Part shown: positions 34,815 to 43,982 of the stretch, in pieces | Layout of the letters: each line of letters opens with the position of its first letter | How positions within the stretch are numbered: the first letter of the stretch is position 1 | Assembly (NCBI RefSeq): GCF_014692525.1 | Contig: NZ_JACNYL010000004.1 | Location: 186,001-250,000 of the forward strand | Length of the DNA: 64,000 nucleotides | Source of the DNA: Sphingobacterium chuzhouense | GTDB lineage: Bacteria; Bacteroidota; Bacteroidia; Sphingobacteriales; Sphingobacteriaceae | Reading direction: 5' to 3' | Position numbers and translations under genes: made by a program | The notes under the pieces: model-generated | What the model was told of the DNA's origin: nothing | What the model saw: only the letters and a program-made list of their open reading frames with translations | Database searches by the model: none

Positions 34815-36962
34815 ATGAATAAAAATGTAGGAATTATGCTGCTGGCATTGGGTTTTACAGCCTGCAACCAGGAGCAAGTTATTGAATCAAAAGATGACAT
34901 CGTGCTAAAACCTTATCCAAAAACAGAAAAAATTGATCAAAAAGATGATTATTTTGGAACAGTTGTCGAAGACCCCTATCGCTGGCTTGAAGACGACCTA
35001 TCCGCTGAAACCAAACAATGGGTAACTGCTCAAAATGAAGTAACACAAGATTATTTGGGACAGATTCCGTTCCGTGAAGCTATTCATAAGCGTTTGGAAA
35101 GTTTGTGGAATTATGAGAAAGTGGGCGCGCCAATTAAAGAGGGGGATTATATCTATTTCTATAAGAATGACGGGCTCCAGAACCAATATGTACTCTGGCG
35201 TAAAAAAGGTGAAGATGGAAAAGAGGAGGTTTTTTTAGATCCTAATAAGTTTTCAGAAGATGGGACGAGCTCATTGGCGGGCGTATCCTTCTCTAAGGAT
35301 GGTTCCTTGGTCGCTTATCAGATTTCGGAAGGTGGATCTGACTGGAGAAAGGTTGTCGTGTTGAAAGCAGAAGACAAATCTGTTGTCGGGGATACGCTGA
35401 TGGATGTTAAGTTCTCTGGACTGGCTTGGAAAGGTAATGAAGGTATTTATTATAGCAGTTACGACAAGCCGAAAGAGGGATCGGCATTATCCGCTATGAC
35501 AGACCAGCATAAGCTATATTTCCATAAGCTAAATACACCGCAGACAGCGGATGAATTGGTATTCGGCGGACCAACAATGCCACGTCGTTACATTGGAGCG
35601 GGATTAACGGAAGATGAACGTTATTTAATTGTGTCGGCAGCGAATGCCACCTCAGGAAACGAACTATATATAAAAGATCTTTCTTCCCCTGATGCTGGAT
35701 TCGTAACAGTGGTAGGTGACATGGATAAAAACCATGAGATCATAGATAATGAGGGTTCTAAATTATTCCTCTATACGGAGCTGGACGCACCAAATGGACG
35801 GGTAGTAACGGTTGATGCTGCTAAACCGCAATCCGAAAACTGGCAAACATTGATTGCTGAAACTGACGAGGCACTGGCACCTACGGTAGGGGGGGGTAAA
35901 ATATTTGCTAATTACCTGAAAGATGCAGCTTCGCTTGTAAAGCAATACGACCGAAATGGGAAGCTAGAAAGAGAAATCGAACTCCCTGGCATAGGTTCTG
36001 CAGGTGGATTTGATGCGAAGCTGGAAGATAAAGATTTATATTATTCTTTCACAAATTACGTAAATCCGGTTACGATCTACAAATATGATATTGCATCTGG
36101 AAAGTCGGAAGTTTATCAGGAATCGGCTATCAATTTCGATCCTTCACAATATGAATCGAAGCAGGTGTTCTATCCTTCTAAGGATGGGACGAAGATACCG
36201 ATGATCATTACATATAAAAAGGGTCTCCAGCTTGATGGTACAAACCCGACGATGCTGTATGGCTATGGCGGGTTCAATATAAGCTTAACCCCGTCCTTTT
36301 CTACCAGTAATATTATCTTGCTCGAACAAGGTGGTATATATGCTGTAGCGAACCTTCGTGGAGGAGGGGAGTACGGTGAACGTTGGCATCTTTCCGGTAC
36401 GCAAATGAACAAGCAAAACGTATTTGACGATTTTATCGCGGCAGCAGAATATCTAGTTGACCAGAAGTATACTTCTCCGGAAAAATTAGCTATTGCGGGC
36501 GGTTCTAACGGAGGACTATTGGTTGGAGCGAGCATGACACAACGCCCCGAGCTTTTTAAAGTAGCTTTTCCTGCGGTTGGTGTGCTGGATATGTTACGCT
36601 ATCATAAATTTACCGCCGGCGCAGGTTGGGCGTTTGACTACGGTACAGCTGACGATAGTAAAGAAATGTTTGAATATCTACACGCTTATTCACCTTATCA
36701 TGCATTGAAGCCTGGGACGGCTTATCCAGCTACTATGGTGACAACGGCAGACCATGATGATCGGGTAGTGCCCGCTCATTCGTTTAAGTTTGCTGCCCGT
36801 TTGCAAGAATACCATAATGGAGATAATCCCGTTTTAATCCGCATCGATACAAAAGCGGGGCACGGAGCGGGAAAATCGACAGCGATGGTTATCGCTGAGC
36901 AAACGGATAAGTGGGCATTTATGCTCCAGAATATGGGGGTAGGTTATAAGGAAATAAAATAA
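34815..36962 (+). CDS. Prolyl oligopeptidase (S9A), lipoprotein
   Basis: 715 aa serine peptidase that cuts short peptides after proline. Lipobox FTAC near residue 17 suggests an envelope lipoprotein. N-terminal propeller starts DDYFGTVVEDPYRWLEDD, the family signature. Catalytic triad at the usual places: Ser564 (GGSNGG), Asp648 (DHDDRVVP) and His683 (KAGHGAG). The frame is open for 45 codons upstream into the divergent lpxH region, but the ATG at 34815 supplies the signal peptide (MNKNVGIMLLALGFTAC). Confidence 0.95.
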   Translation: MNKNVGIMLLALGFTACNQEQVIESKDDIVLKPYPKTEKIDQKDDYFGTVVEDPYRWLEDDLSAETKQWVTAQNEVTQDYLGQIPFREAIHKRLESLWNYEKVGAPIKEGDYIYFYKNDGLQNQYVLWRKKGEDGKEEVFLDPNKFSEDGTSSLAGVSFSKDGSLVAYQISEGGSDWRKVVVLKAEDKSVVGDTLMDVKFSGLAWKGNEGIYYSSYDKPKEGSALSAMTDQHKLYFHKLNTPQTADELVFGGPTMPRRYIGAGLTEDERYLIVSAANATSGNELYIKDLSSPDAGFVTVVGDMDKNHEIIDNEGSKLFLYTELDAPNGRVVTVDAAKPQSENWQTLIAETDEALAPTVGGGKIFANYLKDAASLVKQYDRNGKLEREIELPGIGSAGGFDAKLEDKDLYYSFTNYVNPVTIYKYDIASGKSEVYQESAINFDPSQYESKQVFYPSKDGTKIPMIITYKKGLQLDGTNPTMLYGYGGFNISLTPSFSTSNIILLEQGGIYAVANLRGGGEYGERWHLSGTQMNKQNVFDDFIAAAEYLVDQKYTSPEKLAIAGGSNGGLLVGASMTQRPELFKVAFPAVGVLDMLRYHKFTAGAGWAFDYGTADDSKEMFEYLHAYSPYHALKPGTAYPATMVTTADHDDRVVPAHSFKFAARLQEYHNGDNPVLIRIDTKAGHGAGKSTAMVIAEQTDKWAFMLQNMGVGYKEIK

Positions 36963-36970
36963 AAAAAGAA

Positions 36971-36997
36971 GGGGCGTTATTCTTAACGCCCCTCGTT
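36971..36997. terminator. Bidirectional terminator between convergent peptidase genes
   Basis: GGGGCGTTA/TAACGCCCC 9-bp stem (36971-36979 with 36984-36992), preceded by A7 and followed by CGTTTTTT; it serves both the gene ending at 36962 and the one ending at 37000. Confidence 0.9.
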
Positions 36998-36999
36998 TT

Positions 37000-38190
37000 T
37001 TAGATACCCAATTGAGATTGCATATTTTTGGTCAACGCTTTTTTATGTAACAGGATGGAAATTGTTTTGTATCGCACATATTCTTTAGTCGCATACATAT
37101 ATCCTTTGTAATCATTCGATTCTCCCCAGGAGTTTTTCACGATATAGTATTCTTTACCATTTTGATCTTTAACAGTTCCCACGATGTGCATCCCGTGATC
37201 ATCGGTAGTTGTATAGTTATCGAAAGCCTCTTGGCGTTGGGCAGGGGTAATTGTAGCTTCTGCTTTCGGGCCATTAAACATGCTTTCTAGTTCTTCAGGA
37301 TTCATCTGTTCTATTGGTTTCTCGGGAACATACGCTACGCCGTTTTTCCAGCTAAAACTTTTCTCAGACACATCTGTCGCCCAAGCTACCGTATATCCAT
37401 TCTGAAGCGCGTTGTCAATGATATCGGTCATATCGTCTATTTGTACATTGTAGAAACTTTCAAAAGACCAGTTGTCGGGAATAAGCAAAACAAATGGCTT
37501 ATAATATGGATGTTCTTCGAATGATGAAATACCGATATAATCATCCGGATTTATGCCGATCACTTCGTCTGCAAATGTCCGAGGGGTGTACGTCTTTCCT
37601 TCATACTGGAAAGATTCAGGTACCTCACCTAAATAAGCGTCCATTGCGGCGGTAAAAGCGGTTACCCAAGTCTTACTTGGCTTTTTACTTTTTGCCACGG
37701 TCTCCGTTATCCCTTGAAGTATAGGGCTCATCTCTCCAAAATTATTGCGTTTTTGTCCCTCTTGTAGTCCAGTGTACACTGTTTGCGGAACAGCACCGTA
37801 TTTACGGAAGATGGTTAACACATCATGTAACTGGCCACCATCTCCTTGTGCCTGCTCCCCATGTAAACGGACGAAATTTTTGGCTTTTTCGATATAGGTA
37901 TTGCGCGCTGTATAGATAGAAGAAATCTCTACAGGTTGTTTGCCCATTCTGATCATTTCTGATTCTAGGAAAGAGTTGCCTGAATACGACCAGCAGGTGC
38001 CGGAAGATCCTTGATCTTTGATAGACGTATTTCCTAAATTGATCACTTCCGTGAATCGGAAACCCTCTTTGCTGTTGTCGCTGACATTGTGCTTTAACGC
38101 ATTGATAAGATTATCCTGAGCGTTAACGTGTACAGAAGCCGAAAATGTGAATAAGGCTGCCGCTAATAATAATGATTTATTCCAGTTCAT
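37000..38190 (-). CDS. C1-family aminopeptidase (PepC / bleomycin-hydrolase type), secreted
   Basis: 396 aa cysteine peptidase with signal peptide (ending VNAQ). Gln60 and catalytic Cys66 in KDQGSSGTCWSYSG, His332 in DDHGMHIVG, Asn353 in VKNSWGE. The family normally forms a hexameric self-compartmentalising cytosolic enzyme; this exported version is typical of Bacteroidota. The C-terminus (LLHKKALTKNMQSQLGI) is longer than the self-processed bleomycin-hydrolase end. It ends back-to-back with the prolyl oligopeptidase gene, so the two envelope peptidases share a terminator. Confidence 0.9.
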   Translation of the reverse strand: MNWNKSLLLAAALFTFSASVHVNAQDNLINALKHNVSDNSKEGFRFTEVINLGNTSIKDQGSSGTCWSYSGNSFLESEMIRMGKQPVEISSIYTARNTYIEKAKNFVRLHGEQAQGDGGQLHDVLTIFRKYGAVPQTVYTGLQEGQKRNNFGEMSPILQGITETVAKSKKPSKTWVTAFTAAMDAYLGEVPESFQYEGKTYTPRTFADEVIGINPDDYIGISSFEEHPYYKPFVLLIPDNWSFESFYNVQIDDMTDIIDNALQNGYTVAWATDVSEKSFSWKNGVAYVPEKPIEQMNPEELESMFNGPKAEATITPAQRQEAFDNYTTTDDHGMHIVGTVKDQNGKEYYIVKNSWGESNDYKGYMYATKEYVRYKTISILLHKKALTKNMQSQLGI

Positions 38191-38271
38191 TGTTGTTAAG
38201 TAAAATTTTACGAAATTAAAATTTTATAATGAGCCCGGATTAGTTTCATTGTAAAAATCATAATATACCAA

Positions 38272-38297
38272 AAGAGACGCCTATATAGACGTCTCTT
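38272..38297 (-). terminator. Terminator after carbonic anhydrase gene
   Basis: 8-bp stem AAGAGACG/CGTCTCTT (38272-38279 with 38290-38297) followed on the minus strand by TTTTGG; 36 bp after the stop at 38333. Confidence 0.6.
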
Positions 38298-38332
38298 CTA
38301 ATAATCTTAAACTTGAGTTATATTGGTGCTTA

Positions 38333-38980
38333 TTATTTGAAAGCAAACACTTTTCCCAAGGTCTCGTTACCTGTAAACGTGTTATCCAAATCGATAAGTT
38401 TACCAGTAGCAATATCGATGACCATACCGTGTACCGCTAAATCTTGATTATTTTTCCATGCATTTTGTACGATGGAGGTTGTGCATAGATTAAATACTTG
38501 TTCTTTTACATTGAGTTCAATAAGACGGTTTACTTTTTCCTCATGATCTGTAATGCTGTCGATTTCGGTAGCATGCAGACGATAAACGTCTTTGATATGG
38601 CATAGCCAGTTGTCTATTACACCGAATTGTTGGCGGCTTAATGACGCGGCAACACCTCCACAACCATAATGTCCCGCCACGACAATATGTTTTACCTTTA
38701 AGACGTTTACAGCGTAATCGAGTACCGATAACATACTCATATCGGAATGCACGCACATGTTAGCGATGTTGCGGTGTACGAACACTTCACCAGGTCTGGA
38801 GCCTACTATCTCATTTGCTGGAACACGGCTATCCGCACAACCAATCCAGAGAATCTCCGGGCTTTGTCCTTTTGCCAGCTGCTGAAACCGTCCGGATGTA
38901 TCATTTTTAACAAACTCTACCCAAGACTTGTTACCTTCTAATATTTTTTGAAAACCTAGTTCTAGTTCTTTATTTCCCAT
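38333..38980 (-). CDS. can: Beta-class carbonic anhydrase
   Basis: 215 aa zinc enzyme interconverting CO2 and bicarbonate. Zinc ligands Cys48, His104 and Cys107 with the Asp50/Arg52 dyad are in IGCADSRVPA and AGHYGCGGV; the HRNIAN block is present. It is the next gene after a SulP-family transporter (134 bp gap, same strand), a frequent pairing that points to bicarbonate supply for carboxylases. Confidence 0.94.
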   Translation of the reverse strand: MGNKELELGFQKILEGNKSWVEFVKNDTSGRFQQLAKGQSPEILWIGCADSRVPANEIVGSRPGEVFVHRNIANMCVHSDMSMLSVLDYAVNVLKVKHIVVAGHYGCGGVAASLSRQQFGVIDNWLCHIKDVYRLHATEIDSITDHEEKVNRLIELNVKEQVFNLCTTSIVQNAWKNNQDLAVHGMVIDIATGKLIDLDNTFTGNETLGKVFAFK

Positions 38981-39114
38981 AATTACAATTGTTATTTCTT
39001 GTGATGTTATTAGTGGCTGAATTGAAACCCAGCCAATTTAGTACATTATTGTGAATATTATTATTAAATCTTTATTTTTTCCTTTTGTCACTGTTGCTAG
39101 CGACATAAAAGGTA

Positions 39115-40695
39115 CTATACCTTTATTTGTTTTTTCGGCTGGATTATAGGTGCTACGCCGTTCTTTTTGTAGGTGACAGCATCCAATTCGATATCGATTC
39201 CTTTACTAACGGCATTCGTTTGAAAATCTTTCAAAACCTCAATAACATCTTTGTCGATGAATTTGCTGTATCTGCCATCAATTCGAATAGCTTGCACCCC
39301 TTTCGGTAAGCTATAGAGTTTCTGTTGGATGGGCACTTTGTTTAGAAAAGATACTTCTTCTGCAAGTGTCATAGTAACCTTTTTTTCACCGTTCTCCTCA
39401 TTGATTTCCATTTTGAAAGCATTTTGCATATTTGCGCGGATAATATAGAATAGCGCTACAACGATCCCTATTCCGACCCCCATTAACAGGTCTGTAAATA
39501 CCACTGCTACGATAGTTGCAAAGAAGGGAATAAATTGATCCAATCCTTTGCGTAACATTCTTTTAAACAGGCTCGGGTTAGCTAATTTATAACCTGTATG
39601 GAGTAGGATGGCAGCCAAACATGACAATGGAATCAAATTAATAAGAGCGGGAATCGCCAAAAGAGCGACCAAAAGCCAGAGGCCATGTAACATAGCTGAT
39701 TGCCGCGTCCGCCCGCCAGCTTGTGTGTTTGCAGAAGAACGTACGATAACGGATGTCATCGGAAGCCCACCTAGAAAACCACTAGCCATATTGCCAACAC
39801 CTTGCGCAACCAGTTCTCGGTTGGTTGGGGTAATGCGTTTAAAGGGATCCATTTTATCAACAGCTTCAATACTAAGCAATGTCTCCAAACTAGCAATGAT
39901 AGCAATTGTAAAAGCCACTATCCATACATCTTTATTCAAGATTTGAGCGAAATCTGGAAAAATGAACAATTGTGTGAATTCTTGAAAAGAGCTCACGATG
40001 GGAATGACGACAAAGTGATCCGCATTGAGCTGCATGGTAGAGCCTTGGAAAACAGAAGCTAATCCAACTCCTAGTAAAACAACGACCAATGGTGCAGGCA
40101 CTTTGTTAATACCTTTGATTTTTGGCCAGTAAATAAGGATGGCAAGAGACAATAAGCAGATCGTAGTCGCCCCCCAATTGATACCGGATAAAACCGTGTT
40201 TTGAACTGCAGCGATACCGCCTCCGGCATCGAGTTCGAAAGCATGTTCTTCTGATAACCCAAAAGCCAGTGGTATTTGTTTAAGTATAATGGTGATACCG
40301 ATGGCGGCTAACATACCCAAAATTACAGCGGAAGGAAAATAGTTCCCAATCATACCGGCTTTGATGATGCCCAAGATGAGCTGTACAACACCGGCGATGA
40401 CAACGGCGAGCAGAAAAGTTTCATACGCACCTAATTGTTCTATAGCACCTAATACGATCACCGTTAAGCCAGCGGCAGGCCCACTCACGCTGAGCGGAGA
40501 TTTGCTAATGGATGCAACGACTAATCCACCTATAATTCCTGTTAATAGTCCGGCAAACAAGGGTGCGCCGGATGCCATTGCTATACCCAGACATAGTGGT
40601 AGCGCTACAAGGAACACCACAATACTAGCTGGGAAGTCATATTTTAAGTCTCTTTTCGATAATTTAAGAAAAGCAGACAAACGAGTTCCTGACAT
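39115..40695 (-). CDS. SulP-family anion transporter (probable bicarbonate permease)
   Basis: 526 aa inner-membrane protein with about 12 helices: SulP signature DFPASIVVFLVALPLCLGIAMASG, SPLSVSGPAAGLTVIV and KMDPFKRITPTNRELVAQGVGN. The C-terminus (about 440-515: VQAIRIDGRYSKFIDKDVIEVLKDF) is a STAS-like domain. SulP members carry sulfate or bicarbonate; the neighbouring beta-carbonic anhydrase suggests bicarbonate (BicA-like), and no sulfate-assimilation gene is nearby. Start ATG at 40695. Confidence 0.9.
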   Translation of the reverse strand: MSGTRLSAFLKLSKRDLKYDFPASIVVFLVALPLCLGIAMASGAPLFAGLLTGIIGGLVVASISKSPLSVSGPAAGLTVIVLGAIEQLGAYETFLLAVVIAGVVQLILGIIKAGMIGNYFPSAVILGMLAAIGITIILKQIPLAFGLSEEHAFELDAGGGIAAVQNTVLSGINWGATTICLLSLAILIYWPKIKGINKVPAPLVVVLLGVGLASVFQGSTMQLNADHFVVIPIVSSFQEFTQLFIFPDFAQILNKDVWIVAFTIAIIASLETLLSIEAVDKMDPFKRITPTNRELVAQGVGNMASGFLGGLPMTSVIVRSSANTQAGGRTRQSAMLHGLWLLVALLAIPALINLIPLSCLAAILLHTGYKLANPSLFKRMLRKGLDQFIPFFATIVAVVFTDLLMGVGIGIVVALFYIIRANMQNAFKMEINEENGEKKVTMTLAEEVSFLNKVPIQQKLYSLPKGVQAIRIDGRYSKFIDKDVIEVLKDFQTNAVSKGIDIELDAVTYKKNGVAPIIQPKKQIKV

Positions 40696-40836
40696 AAAAT
40701 TTTAAATTTTTATCCGTTATCTATCTAATAAATCAAAATCAATTAAACCTGCATGAATTTACCGTACACAAAAGGCATGGATAGATCAGCTCATGTAGCT
40801 TCATTGCTTTTATGAAATTGTTTCAATGAAAACTCT

Positions 40837-40860
40837 ATTGAGGTTGTAGAAAGCCTCAAT
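40837..40860 (-). terminator. Possible terminator after small proline-tailed protein gene
   Basis: 7-bp stem ATTGAGG/CCTCAAT (40837-40843 with 40854-40860), followed on the minus strand by AGAGTTTTC. The remaining 40696-40883 is AT-rich without a gene. Confidence 0.4.
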
Positions 40861-40883
40861 CAAAGAAATAATGAAGATAAGGA

Positions 40884-41222
40884 TTAACTGTTAGGAGGCG
40901 GGGGAGGAACGGATGGATGGAACACGCTAAAAAGACTTTCGTTTTTTAGATATCGCTTCTCTTTACCCAAGTTTTCGATAACCGGGCAAAATGATAGATA
41001 ATCAGAAGTAGTTGTAAAGAGTTTCGCACCAGCTTCATGTAAATCTTCAGAAGCGTTGCTTCCTTTTGCTGTATTCTCAATTTCTAATTGAAGAACAACT
41101 TGTAGAATGGTCCCTTGATCTAGGACATTCACAAACATAGGTGTAGCCGAAATTAACATCTTTGTCATAAAGATGGCAAAACATAATTTCGCTGCTAAAA
41201 CTCGTGTTGTCTTCGTTATCAC
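40884..41222 (-). CDS. Small exported protein with proline tail, unknown function
   Basis: 112 aa (GTG start at 41222; ATG at 41168 is an alternative giving 94 aa). A hydrophobic segment (about residues 8-32, VLAAKLCFAIFMTKMLISATPMF) could be a signal anchor; the middle is polar (LEIENTAKGSNASEDLHEAG) and the end is HPSVPPPPPNS. No family recognised. It lies upstream of the SulP gene on the same strand, separated by 188 bp with a hairpin, so a functional link to bicarbonate transport is only suggestive. Whether it is expressed is uncertain, although no competing reading frame covers the region. Confidence 0.5.
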   Translation of the reverse strand: MITKTTRVLAAKLCFAIFMTKMLISATPMFVNVLDQGTILQVVLQLEIENTAKGSNASEDLHEAGAKLFTTTSDYLSFCPVIENLGKEKRYLKNESLFSVFHPSVPPPPPNS

Positions 41223-41333
41223 GCTCTTTTATTTTGTACTTTCCAAAAATACGATTTTTTCTTTGGAAAAAATAGGGAAAGCAATCAATTAATGTTAATT
41301 TTTTATTAATTATCCATATCTTTCCCTATTTAA

Positions 41334-41364
41334 TTGAAATTGTTACAAATATGTGGCATTTTTG
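41334..41364 (+). promoter_or_regulatory. Predicted promoter of the HerA-like ATPase gene
   Basis: TTG at 41334-41336, 20 bp, CATTTTTG at 41357-41364 (one mismatch to TAnnTTTG), 29 bp before the ATG at 41394. Confidence 0.4.
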
Positions 41365-41393
41365 TTGCTTTAGGGGAACTTAATTAATCATGT

Positions 41394-42947
41394 ATGGCGT
41401 CCAGTATAGAATTTATCAAAAAAATCACGGCATCCTATAATCCCAAGGGAGAATATATCCAATTAGGCTCTGGTATATTGGGTGATGAAGTTATTGCAGA
41501 CGCTAAGGTGAACCTGGCGCTGAAAATTATGAATCGTCATGGACTCATTGCCGGTGCGACCGGTACAGGGAAAACCCGCACACTACAATTGATTGCAGAG
41601 CAACTATCAGATAAAGGCGTACCTGTTTTTATGCTCGATGTTAAAGGTGATTTGTCCGGACTGGCGGAACCAGGAAAAACAAATGATGCACTCATAGAGC
41701 GAGGAAAGCTTGTAGGAATTCCGTTCGAACCCGCGCATTTTCCTTTAGAAATATTCTCTCTTAGTGGGAAGCTGGGAGCGCCTATGCGGATTACGGTACA
41801 AGATTTTGGACCTATTTTGTTAGCAAGAATATTGGATTTGAACGATACACAAACAGGTGTATTATCTGCCATATTTAAATATGCAGAAGATCAACAGTGG
41901 GAACTGATTGACTTAAATGATGTAAAGAAACTGCTTACTTACTTGGCAGATGGTCCGGGAGCAGAAGATATAAAAGATATTTACGGAAAAATAAGTACAG
42001 CAACTTCTGGTACTATTTTACGGAAAATTGTGGCGGTAGAACAACAAGGTATAGCGCATATTTTTGGAGAAAAGGAATTTGATATCCAGGATTTATTTAA
42101 CAGGATAGATGGTCGTGGTGTGATTACGTTGTTGAATATTTCGGATATTCAAGATCAACCGTTGGTGTTTTCTACCTTTCTGTTAAGTCTTTTAGCGCAA
42201 TTGTTCAAGAAACTGCCGGAAGTAGGTGATTTAGACAAGCCAAAGCTGATTTTTTTCTTTGACGAGGCACACTTATTATTTAATGGTGCTTCAAAAGCAT
42301 TTCTCACACAAGTTGAGCAGATAATACGTTTAATCCGTTCGAAAGGGATAGGTGTATTTTTCTGTACACAAGCAGCAACTGATATTCCGGCGTCTGTCTT
42401 AGGGCAATTGGGTAACCGTGTGCAGCATGCGCTGCGGGCTTTTACACCCAATGATGCGGATAACCTACGTAAAACGGTAAAGACATATCCTTATTCTCCC
42501 TTCTATGAAATCGACAAGGTCTTGACTTCATTAGGAACGGGGCAAGCGTTAATTACGGTACTTAACGAAAAAGGTATTCCCACGGAAGTGGTGGCTACAC
42601 ACTTGGTGCCGGCAAGGGCAATTATGGGGCCTTGCCAACCAGAAACTTATGACCGAATCACAGCAGGTTCAGAATTTTATAGCAAATATCAAGAGCGTCT
42701 AGAGAGAAGAAGCGCAGCGGAAATTGTGGATGAAAAGATCGCGGTCTTTGAGGCTAAGGAGGAGCAGGAAAAAGCAAAGAAAGAGACGCAGAAATCAACA
42801 AGTCGTAGTATAGGTAGACGAAGTTCTAGACAGACGCCGATGGAAGCGGCGAAAACACAGGCTTCTCGTACATTAGCCCGAGAGGGTGCAAAGCTTTTGG
42901 GAAAACTGGCAAATGGCATCTTAAATGCCATGTTTAGAAAGAAATAG
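41394..42947 (+). CDS. HerA-like ATPase (DUF853, YjgR family)
   Basis: 517 aa RecA-fold ATPase. Walker A GATGTGKT (54-61), Walker B KLIFFFDEAHLLF (about 283-295), arginine-finger-type stretch RSKGIGVFFCTQAATDIPASVLGQLGNR. The charged C-terminal helix (EERLERRSAAEIVDEKIAVFEAKEEQEKAKKE) and basic SRSIGRRSSR tail are typical of DUF853. Cellular role is not established; related HerA proteins translocate DNA with NurA, but no NurA gene is next to it, and it differs from defence-associated HerA by lacking a HAS barrel. It stands alone. Confidence 0.9.
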   Translation: MASSIEFIKKITASYNPKGEYIQLGSGILGDEVIADAKVNLALKIMNRHGLIAGATGTGKTRTLQLIAEQLSDKGVPVFMLDVKGDLSGLAEPGKTNDALIERGKLVGIPFEPAHFPLEIFSLSGKLGAPMRITVQDFGPILLARILDLNDTQTGVLSAIFKYAEDQQWELIDLNDVKKLLTYLADGPGAEDIKDIYGKISTATSGTILRKIVAVEQQGIAHIFGEKEFDIQDLFNRIDGRGVITLLNISDIQDQPLVFSTFLLSLLAQLFKKLPEVGDLDKPKLIFFFDEAHLLFNGASKAFLTQVEQIIRLIRSKGIGVFFCTQAATDIPASVLGQLGNRVQHALRAFTPNDADNLRKTVKTYPYSPFYEIDKVLTSLGTGQALITVLNEKGIPTEVVATHLVPARAIMGPCQPETYDRITAGSEFYSKYQERLERRSAAEIVDEKIAVFEAKEEQEKAKKETQKSTSRSIGRRSSRQTPMEAAKTQASRTLAREGAKLLGKLANGILNAMFRKK

Positions 42948-42961
42948 ATAGAATAAATTTC

Positions 42962-42969
42962 TATCTTTG
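42962..42969 (+). promoter_or_regulatory. -7 element for the nucleotidyltransferase gene
   Basis: TATCTTTG, an exact TAnnTTTG, 43 bp before the ATG at 43012; no clear -33 TTTG. Confidence 0.5.
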
Positions 42970-43011
42970 TCACACCTGATTTTTTGTAATTGATTAATAA
43001 TAAAATAGATA

Positions 43012-43926
43012 ATGAGTAAACCAACATTGTTAATTCTAGCCGCAGGAATGGCGAGTAGATACGGATCGTTAAAGCAGATTGATGGGTTCGGCCCACATGG
43101 AGAAACTATCATTGACTATTCGATATACGATGCTATTCGTGCCGGCTTTGGGAAAGTAGTATTTATCATTCGAGAAGAATTTTTGGAAAAGATGCGTGAG
43201 GTCTTCGACGAAAAATTAAATGGTAAGATCGAGGTAGATTATGCTTTTCAAAGTTTTGACTTGACGAAATTTGGTGTCGATAGGGTAATCGAACGCACAA
43301 AGCCTTGGGGAACTGCACATGCTGTTATGAGTGCGAAAGACCATATCAATGAGCCTTTTTGTGTGATTAATGCGGATGATTTCTATGGCAAGGATGCTTT
43401 TGAAAAAATGGCGGCTTTCCTGCGTGATGAAGTTACAGATGAAAAAATGGCTCTTATGGGGTTTAAGGTTGGTAATACGATGTCAGATTACGGGTATGTT
43501 TCCCGAGGGGTATGTGATGTAGACGGAGAGGGGAATATGGTTTCGGTAACGGAGCGTACAAATATCTATTATATTACAGACGATGCCGGAAAAAAGAAAA
43601 TTGTTTATGAAGAAGAGGGAAAACAGCATGATTTAGATCCGAACACCAGGGTATCAATGAACTTCTGGGGCTTTACACCACGAATTTTTGAAGTAGCTCA
43701 AAGCATGTTTTCTAAATTTGTGGAGGAGAACGGTGATAATCCGAAGTCGGAATTTTTTATTCCTTCTGTCCCAGATTATATGGTAAAGAACAACATGGCT
43801 AGCTTTCGGGTCATCCCGACTTCTTCCAAGTGGTTCGGAGTGACATACAAAGAGGATAAGCCCATTGTCCAGAAGTCTATTTCCAACCTGGTCAAGGAGG
43901 GGGTATATCCGGAAAAATTGTTTTAG
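43012..43926 (+). CDS. Sugar-phosphate nucleotidyltransferase
   Basis: 304 aa NTP-transferase fold enzyme. N-terminal nucleotide motif LILAAGMASRYGSLKQID (about 7-24, a variant of the GxGxRxxPxTxxxPK loop), then the metal-binding VINADDFYG (about 118-126). It activates a sugar phosphate to an NDP-sugar, but the specific sugar is not evident; the insertion with DPNTRVSMNFWGF is characteristic of a Bacteroidota subgroup. It is followed by a terminator, so is monocistronic. Confidence 0.88.
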   Translation: MSKPTLLILAAGMASRYGSLKQIDGFGPHGETIIDYSIYDAIRAGFGKVVFIIREEFLEKMREVFDEKLNGKIEVDYAFQSFDLTKFGVDRVIERTKPWGTAHAVMSAKDHINEPFCVINADDFYGKDAFEKMAAFLRDEVTDEKMALMGFKVGNTMSDYGYVSRGVCDVDGEGNMVSVTERTNIYYITDDAGKKKIVYEEEGKQHDLDPNTRVSMNFWGFTPRIFEVAQSMFSKFVEENGDNPKSEFFIPSVPDYMVKNNMASFRVIPTSSKWFGVTYKEDKPIVQKSISNLVKEGVYPEKLF

Positions 43927-43943
43927 AATCTTGAATTTTTTTG

Positions 43944-43976
43944 AAAGGTTGATTGAAAAATCGACCTTTTTTGTTT
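43944..43976 (+). terminator. Terminator after nucleotidyltransferase gene
   Basis: 9-bp stem (43944-43952 with 43961-43969, one G-T pair) followed by TTTTTGTTTTG, only 14 bp before the DUF2459 start. Confidence 0.75.
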
Positions 43977-43982
43977 TGATAT

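Noticed and set aside
41394..42947. HerA-like ATPase as part of an anti-phage HerA-based system
   Set aside because: No NurA, SIR2 or other effector gene adjoins it; the protein matches the housekeeping DUF853/YjgR type and stands alone with its own promoter.
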